Shown here piece after piece: positions 44,701-52,011 of a stretch of 64,000 nucleotides of DNA. Origin of the DNA: Taudactylus pleione (lineage: Eukaryota > Chordata > Amphibia > Anura > Myobatrachidae). Numbering within the stretch: the stretch's first letter is position 1; every line of letters starts with the position of its first letter. The stretch covers positions 10,268,001-10,332,000 of the forward strand of contig JAUIMM010000188.1 of NCBI GenBank assembly GCA_031769625.1, read 5' to 3'. A program made the position numbers and the translations under genes. The notes beneath the pieces were generated by a model. It was not told the DNA's origin. It was given only the letters and a program-made list of their open reading frames with translations, and ran no database searches.

Positions 44701-46345
44701 ACGGAGACGAAAAAGGATTTTTTCCCAGATGTGTATTAACCTTCAGCCACGTAGTGTAAGTGTCCCAGAATAAAATATTAGAGCGAAATATCTTAGGAAT
44801 GTGTATTTTGGGGGTGTGTAACAAGGCTGCTGGGGCATATGGGTGAAATAACGCTTCCTCCAAGTCAGGATTAGTATAGTGGTCGGTATGTAATAGCCAG
44901 TCAGTTATATATCGGAATATTGCAGCCTTTGCAAAGGCAGAGATGCTTGGGGATGCTCAGCCCTCCATTTTTTTTCAGTAAATAAGCTCGGGAACGCGGC
45001 ATTCTGGGTTTCTTGTACTGCCAAATAAATTTAAAGAAGATCTGCGTAAACTTCAGTACATCCGCCCTTGTTAAAGTAATGGGTAAAGTTTGTAAAAGAT
45101 AGGCTAGTTTCGGGAACACCACACTCTTTATTACAGTTACTCGTCCGAGTAGAGAGAGTTTAAGATCTTTCCAATTCTGGAGTTGGGAGTTTAATCTATT
45201 TAGCAATGGAGAGAAATTAAAAGCATATAGAGAGGATAATTGGGCTGGTATAAATATACCTAAATATTTTAATTTATGTGTTGCAATTGTGAAAAGAGAG
45301 GCTATGTGGGGATATGTGGCTAAAAATGTAGCTGCTCACCAATGGTTTAGATCTTGTGGTGAACCCTCTATATTCACTCTTGTGAAGTCTTCTCTTGATT
45401 GTTGACTTTGTCACATATACATCTAACTCCTGGAGAGTGTTCTTGATTTGGCCAACTGTTGTGAAGGGGTTTTTCTTCACCAGGGAAATAATTCTTCTGT
45501 CATCTACCACAGTTGTTTTCTGTGGTCTTCCGGGTCTTTTGGTGTTGCTGAGCTCTCCGGTGGGTTCTTTCTTTTTAAGAATGTTCCAAACAGTTGATTT
45601 GGCCACACCTAATGTTTTTGCTATCTCTCTGATGGGTTTGTTTTGATTTTTCAGCCTAATGATGGCTTGCTTCACTGATAGTGACAGCTCTTTGGATCTC
45701 ATATTGAGAGTCAACAGCAACTGATTCCAAATGCAAATGTCACACCTAGAATCAACTCCAGACCTTTTACCTGCTTAATTGATAATGAAATAACGAAGGA
45801 ATAGCCCACACCTGTCCATGAAATAGCTTTTGAGTTGATAGTCCCATTACTTTTGGCCCCTTAAAAAGTGGGAGGCACATATAGAAACCGCTGTAATTCC
45901 TACACCGTTCACCTGATTTGGATGTAATTACCCTCAAATTAAATCTGAAAGTCTGCAGGTAAAGCACATCTTGTTTGTTTCATTTCAAAGCCATTGTGGT
46001 GGTGAATAGAGGCCAAAATATGAAAATTCTGTCAATGTCCCAATATTTATGCACCTGACTGTATATGGCAGAAAATAGGCATTTATTTTACACTGGCTTT
46101 AATAATCTGGATCATTTATGACCAGTAGAATACCTAGGGTCTCCAGCTGCAGGCAAGTGTTGTGTGTGCATGGGTCAAATCTCATCCATTAAACCTGCAT
46201 TTAAATTATGCTACAGAATAGGAATTTATTAGTTAATATATTGTTTAATCTGTATTTCACGTAGAGCGCGACGGACAGAGAACTGAACATGAAAGTGGAT
46301 ATGATGGAGTTTGTGCTGCCGGAGCAGAAGAGACGAATAAACTAA
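26733..46345 (+). CDS. haus1: HAUS augmin-like complex subunit 1 (nine coding exons, introns included in span)
   Basis: Subunit of augmin (HAUS), which binds existing spindle microtubules and recruits gamma-tubulin to nucleate branches. Nine exons were joined by eye with every splice phase compatible, giving about 285 residues; human HAUS1 has 278. Recognisable stretches in order: [118 protein letters not shown] and VDMMEF. They follow the human protein closely, including its predicted coiled coils. The family hit is therefore secure. The C-terminus extends about 13 residues beyond the VDMME motif where human HAUS1 stops. No frameshift or stop is present, so it should be functional. Introns are loaded with repeats and transposons. 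Confidence 0.95.
26803..27330 (+). repeat. 38-bp tandem array of ACTACA-TCCCAGCATGCCCTG units
   Basis: About 14 units just inside intron 1. The consensus unit is ACTACATGTCCCAGC plus GTGCCCTGTCAGT plus TTGTGGGAGA, period about 38 bp. The core matches the vertebrate promoter motif ACTAYRNNTCCCR, bound by ZNF143/THAP11 (SBS). The first three to six units are the most diverged, the later ones nearly identical. The long reading frames across it are repeat artefacts. Confidence 0.9.
27331..27954. other. haus1 intron 1, unassigned part
   Basis: No conserved exon or element recognised. AGCGCGTTTCGTCAC near 27829 resembles the CGCGTTTCGGAAC arm of the hairpin at 48444 and is common in frog repeats. 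Confidence 0.4.
27955..28680 (+). pseudogene. CR1-type LINE, 3' end of ORF2 and tail
   Basis: Translates to [28 protein letters not shown], then, after breaks, [37 protein letters not shown] and [18 protein letters not shown], ending [10 protein letters not shown]. This LYKSLVRPHLEYC / LERVQRRATKM region is the C-terminal part of CR1-clade reverse transcriptases. The 3' tail (GCCGTCAAATTCTATGTG) also fits CR1. The 5' part is missing, as usual for truncated LINE copies. At least one frameshift or stop near 28050-28090. Confidence 0.85.
28681..29095. other. haus1 intron 1, AT-rich segment with inverted-repeat arm
   Basis: Includes an (AT)n run at 28908-28926 and the arm 28970-29030 (AAAGCAGTTGTGGTGATAAT...), which reappears inverted at 30172-30228. 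No gene. Confidence 0.55.
29096..29935 (+). repeat. Family C foldback element, copy 2
   Basis: Ends GGGGTATTCAATACG and CATATTGAATACCCC are inverted copies. Interior blocks (CATGGGGGATCACTATGG, CAGCAGGTG, GGGGTACATGAAAATGGGT, poly-T) match the copies at 181-1018 and 33696-34568. Lies in haus1 intron 1. No transposase. Confidence 0.8.
30382..30556 (+). CDS. haus1: haus1 exon 2
   Basis: Acceptor ...TTGATACAG, donor GTAACT at 30557; 175 nt, phase 0 to 1. Encodes [19 protein letters not shown] through TAEVKAE. This is the conserved N-terminal segment of HAUS1. Confidence 0.93.
30557..31171. other. haus1 intron 2
   Basis: No repeat family or other feature recognised. GT-AG intron with a pyrimidine-rich acceptor (CTCTGTGTTTTCACAG). 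Confidence 0.6.
31172..31307 (+). CDS. haus1: haus1 exon 3
   Basis: 136 nt, phase 1 to 2, acceptor TTTTCACAG, donor GTACTG (weak beyond GT). Encodes [13 protein letters not shown]... to ...LQIKDSSLA, matching the human segment before SFIPAVND. Confidence 0.92.
31440..31800. repeat. Probable MITE of the TAGTGTGTAC type
   Basis: AACGATTTGG-CCGATTCCGACGCATCGG and CGATGCAAGATATACCG, CTAGATCGTTTG, CATCGTTTGTAAGTCG with terminal GTAGTGTGTACCTAGCAT are typical of the low-complexity TIR elements also seen at 39908-40255 and 53305-53580. A clear left end is not visible. Confidence 0.4.
31801..32579. other. haus1 intron 3, unassigned part
   Basis: Contains a poly-T run at 32073-32093 and ATGTCGACAT motifs in both orientations near 32178 and 32351, which suggest a small foldback element (about 32155-32385). 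No exon recognised. Confidence 0.45.
32580..32965 (-). mobile_element. TIR element family D, copy D2
   Basis: Right end GGGTTTTAGCTCTGGTGTGAAAGGGG is the inverted counterpart of the D1 left end. Interior blocks TGCAGGGTTTCACTGG and AAACCCTGCAAGTTACCTGGG match D1. It also contains a GAGATGACGTCATCTC palindrome at 32715-32730. The left end is truncated. Confidence 0.7.
32966..33695. other. haus1 intron 3, unassigned part
   Basis: No exon, RNA gene or classified repeat recognised. AAAAAATTTTTTTTGGGCGCAAAGGG near 33297 may mark an old insertion edge. Confidence 0.4.
33696..34568 (+). repeat. Family C foldback element, copy 3
   Basis: Begins AGGGCCATATTCAATTTG and ends AGATTGATTATGGCCCA, inverted copies, possibly with TA on both sides. 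It carries the family's internal hairpin GAAAAGTCCGAGGTCGGACTTTTC and the blocks listed for the other copies. Confidence 0.8.
34569..35521. other. haus1 intron 3, distal part
   Basis: 34697-34870 carries a decayed foldback of the AAGCCTTGGAGAGAG / CGCTTCTAACTG type related to 9556-9732. The remainder shows nothing recognisable, apart from the exon 4 acceptor (GCTGCCTTTTCCCCCAG). Confidence 0.5.
35522..35656 (+). CDS. haus1: haus1 exon 4
   Basis: 135 nt, phase 2 to 2. Encodes (S)[16 protein letters not shown] through LVLEKSLQQ, a heptad-rich coiled-coil segment. Donor GTGAGT at 35657; this donor is also the first base of the 66-bp minisatellite. Confidence 0.94.
35657..37225 (+). repeat. 66-bp minisatellite starting at the exon 4 splice donor
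   Basis: About 24 units of GTGAGTACACAGCTATACC, GGCCATGTGAGTCTAGTACT, GTGTGATTAGCTGTAATCCC, GGGAACA (66 bp). Each unit repeats the ACA|GTGAGT context of the real donor, and a second GTGAGT inside GGCCATGTGAGTC. Shortened units occur near 36355 and 36870. Unit variants (CCG/CGC, TAG/TAC) are interspersed rather than ordered. Confidence 0.96.
37226..37784. other. haus1 intron 4, distal part
   Basis: No element recognised. The acceptor of exon 5 (TTTTGACTTAAG) lacks a long pyrimidine tract. Confidence 0.5.
37785..37908 (+). CDS. haus1: haus1 exon 5
   Basis: 124 nt, phase 2 to 0. Start chosen after TTAAG because it gives [11 protein letters not shown], which aligns without a gap to the human LQEDVKKAEL. 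Encodes ...[21 protein letters not shown]...QAAK; donor GTATGT at 37909. Confidence 0.92.
37909..38690 (+). repeat. 38-bp minisatellite starting at the exon 5 splice donor
   Basis: Unit CTCCTGATGGAAGTATAAG plus ATCCTAGGGGGTGTGGCTG, 38 bp. About 12 regular units to ~38380, then increasingly degenerate ones to ~38690 with faint traces to 38880. The first unit begins within the donor: GTATGTGTGACTGCTCC resembles the repeated GGTGTGACCGCTCC. Confidence 0.93.
38691..39540. other. haus1 intron 5, distal part
   Basis: No classified element. An 85-codon open stretch at 39106-39363 shows no domain or conserved family and is not supported as an exon. Acceptor of exon 6 is GTGTTACTTCTGCAG. Confidence 0.5.
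39541..39606 (+). CDS. haus1: haus1 exon 6
   Basis: 66 nt, phase 0. Encodes [18 protein letters not shown] and SLSE, matching the human EQLSARGMDASLSHQSLVALSE (22 of 22 aligned positions without gaps). Donor GTCTGT is weak. Confidence 0.93.
39691..39762 (+). CDS. haus1: haus1 exon 7
   Basis: 72 nt, phase 0, after an 84-bp intron. Encodes [15 protein letters not shown] and LKSYLDLAP; donor GTGAGT. Confidence 0.93.
39908..40255. mobile_element. TIR MITE in haus1 intron 7
   Basis: AAAGGTGCCCACACACATACCGA on the left is inverted as TCGGTATGTGTGTGGGCACCTTT on the right, shown here in parts: AAAGGTGCCCACAC / GTGTGGGCACCTTT. ACT is duplicated at 39905-39907 and 40256-40258. 348 bp, no coding capacity. 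A 3-bp duplication suggests a Harbinger-like mobiliser (inference). Confidence 0.8.
40256..40980. other. haus1 intron 7, unassigned part
   Basis: AT-rich, no gene or classified repeat recognised. Confidence 0.5.
40981..41223. repeat. AT-rich foldback MITE with CAGGG...CCCTG ends
   Basis: CAGGGTTGCATAAAATC on the left is inverted as GATTTTTATGCAACCCTG on the right. The interior is almost entirely A/T runs able to pair with one another (AATAAATCCG / CTGATTTATT blocks). The CAGGG ends are hAT-like, but flanking 8-mers no longer match. Confidence 0.7.
41397..41444 (+). CDS. haus1: haus1 exon 8
   Basis: 48 nt, phase 0. Encodes [16 protein letters not shown], nearly identical to human [16 protein letters not shown]. 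Acceptor TATCTTACAG, donor GTAAGT. Confidence 0.95.
41445..42169. other. haus1 intron 8, proximal part
   Basis: GC-rich stretch 41590-41960 contains GGGGGCGTGCCCGTATGGCACACC and looks repeat-derived, but no ends could be paired. No exon. Confidence 0.4.
43110..45333 (-). mobile_element. L1/Tx1-clade LINE insertion, 5'-truncated
   Basis: Flanked by a 15-bp target duplication GCTCACCAATGGTTT at 43095-43109 and 45334-45348. Poly-T at 43110-43125 marks the poly(A) tail on the minus strand. About 2.2 kb, so 5'-truncated. The insertion lies inside the Tc1 transposase. The preserved duplication and tail suggest a rather young event. Confidence 0.93.
43719..45206 (-). pseudogene. L1 ORF2 C-terminal region (broken)
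   Basis: Post-RT part of LINE-1 ORF2: [20 protein letters not shown] and [17 protein letters not shown] (the typical L1 thumb region), then [12 protein letters not shown] and, near the end, a Cys/His cluster in [18 protein letters not shown] followed by HRFWNKI. The frame is interrupted near 44880 and 44340 (frameshift/stop), so the copy was dead on arrival or has decayed. Endonuclease and most of RT are missing because of 5' truncation. Confidence 0.88.
46265..46345 (+). CDS. haus1: haus1 exon 9 (last coding exon)
   Basis: Acceptor TATTTCACGTAG; encodes [16 protein letters not shown] followed by [10 protein letters not shown] and TAA. VDMME matches the end of the human protein; the extra basic tail is a difference. 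Confidence 0.92.
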   Translation, partial: SATDRELNMKVDMMEFVLPEQKRRIN

Positions 46346-46835
46346 ACCACGCGGCGCACAAACTCCCAACTTCATCCCTCGCTTCCTAATCCGACCGTCC
46401 TCCGTACGCAGCATATAGACCGGGGCCCGACTGACACAACATTTCTGCAGGCTTTTTTTTTTTCGGATAGTTTCTACAGAGAAGTTCTCATGTCACTCCA
46501 CCATTGTTCTAGACTGTGCGGGTGGTACTCTCACTGCTAGTGGTGCACTAATGCCACAACTGGTCACCGGGTGTCTTAGATTGGAGTAAAAAAAAATAAA
46601 TCTATGATGCTTACACTCCATAGATTCAGCTATGTATATATCCCACCTCGGCAATAGTACTTGGAAAAGGGGATTACATCCAATTTAATGTGATGAATTT
46701 ACACTATTCTTGGCTTCTAATTGTACAATTCATAACTTTTTTTTTTTTTCTTTTGTTTTTGTAAAATGAATTTGTATCTGATTCCCTTTAGTATTTATTA
46801 GTGACTCCGAATAAACTCTCAGCGTTACAAACCAA
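46346..46835 (+). promoter_or_regulatory. haus1: haus1 3' UTR with two possible poly(A) signals
   Basis: AATAAA hexamers lie at 46595-46600 and 46810-46815. Either could serve; the second is followed by a GT-rich stretch (46830-46870). The true end needs transcript data. Confidence 0.55.
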
Positions 46836-47182
46836 AGTGAATAATACAATGATTAAAGTGTACCGGTCATCAGCACAGTGCAAGTATTTGGGAGAAACTG
46901 GTGGCCCACGGAGCCTCCCTCTGTGATCCCAGCTCCTCCTGTCCCAGTCCTCTGCTTTATCCGTGGCCCAGTCTGGGGGCCACGGATGAAGCAGTCTGCA
47001 CCACATAGTCACCCTCCTTCCTCAGTGTGAGATTCCTATATACTTCATTAAAGCAATGTATGGAATGGCTGTGGGTCGCTGGTGCTACCAGTAAGGGGCG
47101 AGGAGGGGATTTGAAAAAAAGTGTGTTAGGTATGACGGGCATTTTGTGGTAAGGATGATGTAAACCACATATTCGGTTAGGC
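46836..47182. other. Unassigned intergenic DNA
   Basis: Nothing recognised beyond the flanks of the hAT element to the right. Confidence 0.4.
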
Positions 47183-47468
47183 CAGTGGTTCCCAAACTTT
47201 TTTTGAATCACGGCGCCCTAGTGTATTGGCATTGTTTTCATGGCACCCCTAAGCCAAAAGTTTTTGATAGAGAAATTCTGAACATTTTTTAGTAAAGCAA
47301 TCTGAGCTGACCTGTCATCTTTAGGTTGTTATGTGGTGGTGGACAGGTTTGCGCTTCTGTTTGTCCATAGATTTATATATTACATTGACCATAAATAATG
47401 TGACTTGGTGCTGGATCACCAACCTGAGGCACCCCAGGGGACCTCGGCACGCAGTTTGGGAACCACTG
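47183..47468. mobile_element. hAT-type MITE (CAGTGGTTCCCAAAC ends)
   Basis: CAGTGGTTCCCAAACTTTTT and CAGTTTGGGAACCACTG are inverted. Flanking 8-mers GGTTAGGC (47175-47182) and GGTTAGGG (47469-47476) match at 7 of 8 positions. This is a typical hAT-derived vertebrate MITE with an 8-bp duplication. Confidence 0.88.
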
Positions 47469-47589
47469 GGTTAGGGTTATTTAAAATTTTTGACCCCCTT
47501 TCGGATTTCTTCTATTTTTGAATAACTGTCACACCTAATCGTTTCAGATCTTCAAACATAATTGAATATAAGAAAGACACCCTGAGTAA

Positions 47590-47962
47590 AGGCCCCCATA
47601 CATCAGCAATCAATTGTGTAAAAAAAAAAATCGGCAATGTATGGGCTTCACAGATCGCAGGTTGCAACCAAAAAGTGATTGGAATTGTTAAATCAGATTG
47701 TCCAACATGTTGGATGTCACAGATCGATTGGGGCTGTAGATTGCTAGTGTATGGAGATGATCAGCAGATTTGCAGACCGTTACTAGTAAAATGATGGAGC
47801 CTTACAAGATTGGCAGATCTGTGTTTGCTGCAATCGATCTGCAAATCACTGAAAAAAATTTGTAATGTATGGGCACAGATTGCTAGATTGGGAAATCCTA
47901 AAATCGGGCAACAAATCTTAATTCAATTGTGGTTTTCAGATTGCTGCTGTATGAGGGCCTTT
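47590..47962. mobile_element. TIR MITE inserted in the second Tc1
   Basis: AAAGGCCCCCATACATCAGC on the left is inverted as GCTGTATGAGGGCCTTT on the right. Interior rich in AGATTG/CAATCT pairs. Related ends at 15775-16090. Confidence 0.75.
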
Positions 47963-48443
47963 AACACAATATACAAGATTTTTATTTATTAAAGGAAATA
48001 TGTTATCCAACACCAGGTGGCCCTGTGTGAGATAGTAATTGCCCCCTTGGTTATCCAAGGAACCAAATTGAGTTGATAATTGGGTTCAGTTAGAGTAGAC
48101 ACAATCAGGCTTGGATGCTACCAGCCCTGTAAAATAGAACCTTTCTTCTTCAGGGTCCTGTCACAACTTGGGTCTGTTTTCCTTGCCACTGAGTCACTTA
48201 CCTATTCTGCCAGCTCTGTCACATCCTGGTCATACAGGCTGCAGTATGTCCCGGCCTGCTAGGCCTCAGACAACATCAAAGCCTGTGCTAAACTTCTGTG
48301 ATGACAAGTCCCGATCAGCTGACTGCAGCGTCCAATTGAGTGACAGCCTGTACCACCTGACTCGGTTCAGCCTATCCTGGGGAACCCAGTGGTATAAATC
48401 CCAGCTACTGACTCTACCTAATTGCCAGTACAATGTCTATCCT

Positions 48444-48528
48444 CCAACGCGTTTCGGAACCCTGTGTTCCTTTATCAAGGCATTTATGATGCCTTGATAA
48501 AGGAACACAGGGTTCCGAAACACGTTGG
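48444..48528. repeat. Near-perfect 85-bp hairpin
   Basis: Arms of about 40 bp: CCAACGCGTTTCGGAACCCT plus GTGTTCCTTTATCAAGGCAT, loop TTATG, then the complement with a single mismatch (ACACG versus ACGCG). The strong fold-back is part of a frog repeat. Confidence 0.9.
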
Positions 48529-48950
48529 CAGGAAGGAGGATTACTGCTGTTGGACCAGGATTGTTTGAGGAGAATGGACACACAGAATTGAGGGATCCGA
48601 ATTACCTCTCTGTATTGACATCTACGCCCATGACTCTCAACCTTCTGGTAAAACAGCCACCTGACAATTTAGTCACAGTGCTGAATTATATTTGTGTATC
48701 AATGTTTTTTATTATATCTGTTTTATGTCATTACATTAGTGTATGCTTCACAGATTTCATGTTTTATCATGTTAAAGCTAAAAGACATTTAAACATTTCT
48801 ATTAACATCCACACAATTGTTCATAATAGGAGCATCTAGTTCACTCTGTTTCATTGGAAGTGAATGTGTTATTTTCTCCTGGAAATTTATTCATCCCCCA
48901 CCCCGGAGGGTAGCGCTTGAGCAAGACGTCATTTAAAATTTTTCATTTCA
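48529..48950. other. Unassigned DNA
   Basis: No gene or element recognised between the hairpin and the DIRS remnant. Confidence 0.4.
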
Positions 48951-51417
48951 CAAAGTCTTGGGTGGACTGAAAGCCAAGGTAAAGCAGCTCTCCCTCAATT
49001 TTTGTGGCACTGCAAGAATTCCAAAACTCCCATATTTCTAAATTCATCAGGGTGCCCAGATTTCGGATGGAAACTTTGCGCTCTATAGTACTAGCTATGG
49101 AGCTGAGAGACTTTATGGTGTCACTGGACATTCAGGATGCTTACCTACATATACCTATAGCCCCTTCTCACCAAAATTTCTCAGGAAATGCCGTTCAACG
49201 GCAACATTATCAGTTCCAGGCTCTGCCCTTTTAGACTTTCTACAGCCCCAGGGGTCTTTCCCAAAATTATGGCGGTCATGGCAGCTCATCTACTTTGTCA
49301 GGGAGTCAGACTACTGCCATACCTGGATGACCTCTTGCTATTAGCACATTTCCCAGAGGATCATCAGCAACACCTTCAGGTTACCATTGCCATTCTGCTA
49401 GATCACGGCTGGTTAATCAATTGGAAGAAATCCTCTCTGGTTCTTTCCAAAGAATGGTCCATCTGGGGGCTCTTCTAGATGCTCAGGTTCAAAGAATCTT
49501 CTCTTCCCGACAGTGGACAAGATCTCCACACTGCAACAACGTGTTTGCAGGCTACTACACGGTCGCCGAGTGTCCATTCACCCAGCGATGTAGGTCCTGG
49601 GATCCATGGTGGAATACGCCCAATTCCACTCAAGACCCCTGCAGCTCTTAATCCTCTCCAGGTGGAACGGATTGCCTCATCATTTGAAGTTTCCAACAAT
49701 AGTTCTCCAAACGTTCGTCTGTCACTCTCATGGTGGTTACAGATGTCTCACCTAACCAGAGGTCGCCCCTTCTGGGTCCCGGACTGGGTGATTCTAACGA
49801 CGGATGCCAGTCTCGGGCTGAGGCACGGTGACTTGCCTGCACTCTTGCCAGGGCCATTGGACAATGGTCGAGACAACCCTACCGGTCAACGTGTTGGAAC
49901 CCCCAGCGGTATACGGAGCCCTCACTCTGGCACAGCATATTCTTCAAGGAAGGCATGTGCGGGTACAGTGCGACAATGCCACAGCAGTAGCCTACCTCAA
50001 TCACCAAGGAGGCACTCGCAGTCAGGCAGCCATGTGGCTCACATTCTCACACCTTCCGACAATCTCGGCTGTGTTCATTCCCGGAGTTATGAATTGGGAA
50101 GCGGACTTCCCCAGCCGTCACGGGCAGCCGAACAGGCCTCTCCACCCGGAAGTGTTTCAACTTGTGGACAAGTGGGGTCTCTAAGAGGTAGACCTTATGG
50201 CCTCTTGACACAATCACAAACTGACGCTGTACGGATCAAGGACAAGAGACGCCGCAGCAGTCTTTGTAGATGCATTGTCCATAAAGGACCTTTTGGCTGG
50301 TGTACCGGTTTCCTCCAGTCTCTCTCCTTCCTCGAGTTCTTCGGAAGTTCAAACAAGACTGAGGCACTGTCCTGTTGGTGGCTCAAGCATGGCCCAGACA
50401 ACATTGGTACTCAGACTTTCAGAGCCTCTCCATCGATGCTCCTCTTTTGCTGCCTCAACGTGCAGATTTTTCGGGTCCCTGTAATCCTTGCCTTCCTTGG
50501 ACTTCGCATGGCCTCACTTAAGGTTCAAGTCTATCTGGTTCCAACGCAAGATTGCTACACTACCGGATGTTCACACCTCAACCAACCTGTGTCCCTCCTG
50601 TGGCTCCTTGGAATTTGTCCATGGTTCTTCAGGCTCTGCAGTTTGAACCCCTGAAATCAGTGGATCTCAAATAGTTAACAGCAAAGACAATCTTTGTTCA
50701 GGCTATTGTCTCTGCCCGAAGGGTGTCAGACTTGGGGGCACAGTCATGACACACACTTCTGATTTTTCATCCAGATAGGGCGGTTCTTCGTACTCGCCCT
50801 GGTTTTCTTCCCAAGGTGGTCTCTAAATTCCATATCAATGAGGAAATTGTAGCCCGGCCTTCTATTTACCCGATGTTTCAGCTGGGGAGGCTTCCGTGCC
50901 CTCAGGATCTATGTGGACCGTACTTGTTGTTTTTGGAAAACAGATTCTCTATTTGTTCTCTATGGATTCCATAAAAAAGGCCCTGGCTAGATGGATTTGT
51001 ATGGCTATCTGTCAGGCCTACTTGCACTCGGGGGTCTCCCTGTGCCAGCTACCATCACTGCTCATTCCACTTGCTCTGTGGGACCTTCGTGGGCAGTTTG
51101 CCGTGGAGTCTCAGCTGAACAGCTTTGTAAAGGCGGCCACGTGGTCCTCTGTCCACACCTTTCTGTGTTTCTACGCGTTTGACACATTTGCCTCTCAGGA
51201 TGCTTCATTTGGGTACCGAATTCTCCTGTCAGCTCAGGAGCGTCCCCGCCCTTGAATATTGCTTTGGGACATCGCCAAGGTATCCCTGTGGACCCTGAAG
51301 AAATTGAGTGTTATGGTAAAACTTACCTTTGTTTAACCCTCTTTCTTCGAAGTCCATAGGGTCCACAGGGCACCTGCCCTGACTTCTCTGGGTTGGTTTC
51401 CATGGTCACCGATCTCA
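48951..51417 (+). pseudogene. DIRS-type retrotransposon remnant (RT, RNase H, tyrosine recombinase)
   Basis: RT: RMETLRSIVLAMELRDFMVS, LDIQDAYLHIPIAPSHQ, LPYLDDLLLLAHFPEDHQQH. RNase H region: RVQCDNATAVAYLNHQGGTRS and HLPTISAVFIPGVMNWEAD, both typical of DIRS elements. Further on, fragments of the tyrosine recombinase: ...FHINEEIVARPSIYP, ICQAYLHSGV, AATWSSVHTFLCFYAFD and ASFGYRILLSAQE. The order RT-RNase H-YR, and integration by a recombinase instead of an integrase, identify the DIRS order. Many stops and frameshifts; gag not recognised. The longest frames here (for example 49479-50654) are out-of-phase shadows. 3' end near 51280-51400 with CCCTGTGGACCCTGAAG and its inverted GGGTCCACAGGG. 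Confidence 0.85.
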
Positions 51418-51690
51418 GGGCCTGATTCAGACCCGCTCACAAGCGCTATGCGCTCGCGAGCAGGTCGATGTTTGGCCACTGCGCATGCCGGAGCCGGCTC
51501 CGACGTGCGCATAGCCCGGCTAGAGACGGGTGCTCCGTGTCTCGCACCAAAAAGTGGGCGACTGTCGATTTTGATCGACAGCTCGCACCGTTTTGGAGGC
51601 GGGCAGGGGCGGTGGCTGGCCAAACGGAGGCATTCCCGACGGAACGCCTGCCGTTTGGGGGGCGGCCCCACTGACATCACGAGCGGCCTA
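51418..51690 (-). mobile_element. Poly-hairpin MITE family A, truncated copy A6
   Basis: GGGCCTGATTCAGACCCGC start, reversed order as in A1. It contains GAGCCGGCTC, CTGTCGATTTTGATCGACAG, CATTCCCGACGGAACGCC and CCACTGACATCACGAGC, then breaks off at the junction with the Tc1 transposase remnant. The CCCGACGGAAC hairpin replaces the CCCATGGGAAC of other copies. Confidence 0.75.
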
Positions 51691-52011
51691 GACAAAATCC
51701 TGACTTCATGACCATTGACATGCTGTGGCAGGACCTTACTCGGGCAGTCCATGCCCAAAAACCCTGAATTAAAACAATTTTGCAAAGAATGGTTTGGTTG
51801 TAGTTGCCTACTATAGGTGGCACTACCAATTTTTAAGTTTAAGGGGGCAATTCATTCTTCACATAGGTGATGTAGGTTTTGGCTGACCTTGTTTCCTTCA
51901 GTAAATTAAATGATTAATTAAAAACTGTTTTGTGGTTTTTCAATTTTAAAGATCTGAAACAATTAAATGAATATGCAAAATTAGAAGGAATCGGAAACTT
52001 TTTCACACCAC

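Larger units (their letters stand above)
42426..45720 (-). pseudogene. Tc1 transposase, split by an L1 insertion
   Basis: Cut-and-paste DDE transposase acting on its own terminal repeats. N-terminal part (45720-45349): helix-turn-helix and GRPR-type linker, seen as [37 protein letters not shown] and [18 protein letters not shown]-terminal part (about 43094-42426): catalytic residues in [11 protein letters not shown] (D), [10 protein letters not shown] (D) and DLNPIEHAF (E), ending CKGFATKY. Neither half has a stop or frameshift, and the break coincides exactly with the L1 target site, so the L1 is the only visible lesion. Confidence 0.93.
42172..46061 (-). mobile_element. Tc1/mariner element, interrupted by an L1
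   Basis: Terminal inverted repeats of roughly 230 bp begin CAGTCAGGTGCATAAATATT on both sides. TA duplications at 42170-42171 and 46062-46063. Without the L1 insertion (43110-45333 plus one target copy) the element is about 1.65 kb, the usual Tc1 size. Located in haus1 intron 8, antisense to the gene. Confidence 0.95.
47478..52011 (+). mobile_element. Second Tc1 element, decayed and split
   Basis: The left end (47500-47588) reads CGGATTTCTTCTATTTTTG and TCAGATCTTCAAACATAATTG. The right end (51930-52011) carries their inverted counterparts AAAGATCTGAAACAATTAA and CAAAATTAGAAGGAATCGG. Sub-terminal sequence continues at 47964-48145. A transposase C-terminus reads MTIDMLWQDLTRAVHA at 51707-51755, then a stop. 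Everything between is other elements, so this is one old Tc1 opened by later insertions. Confidence 0.65.

Noticed and set aside
49479..50654. 391-codon + strand frame
   Set aside because: Out of phase with the recognisable DIRS RT and RNase H motifs; a shadow frame.
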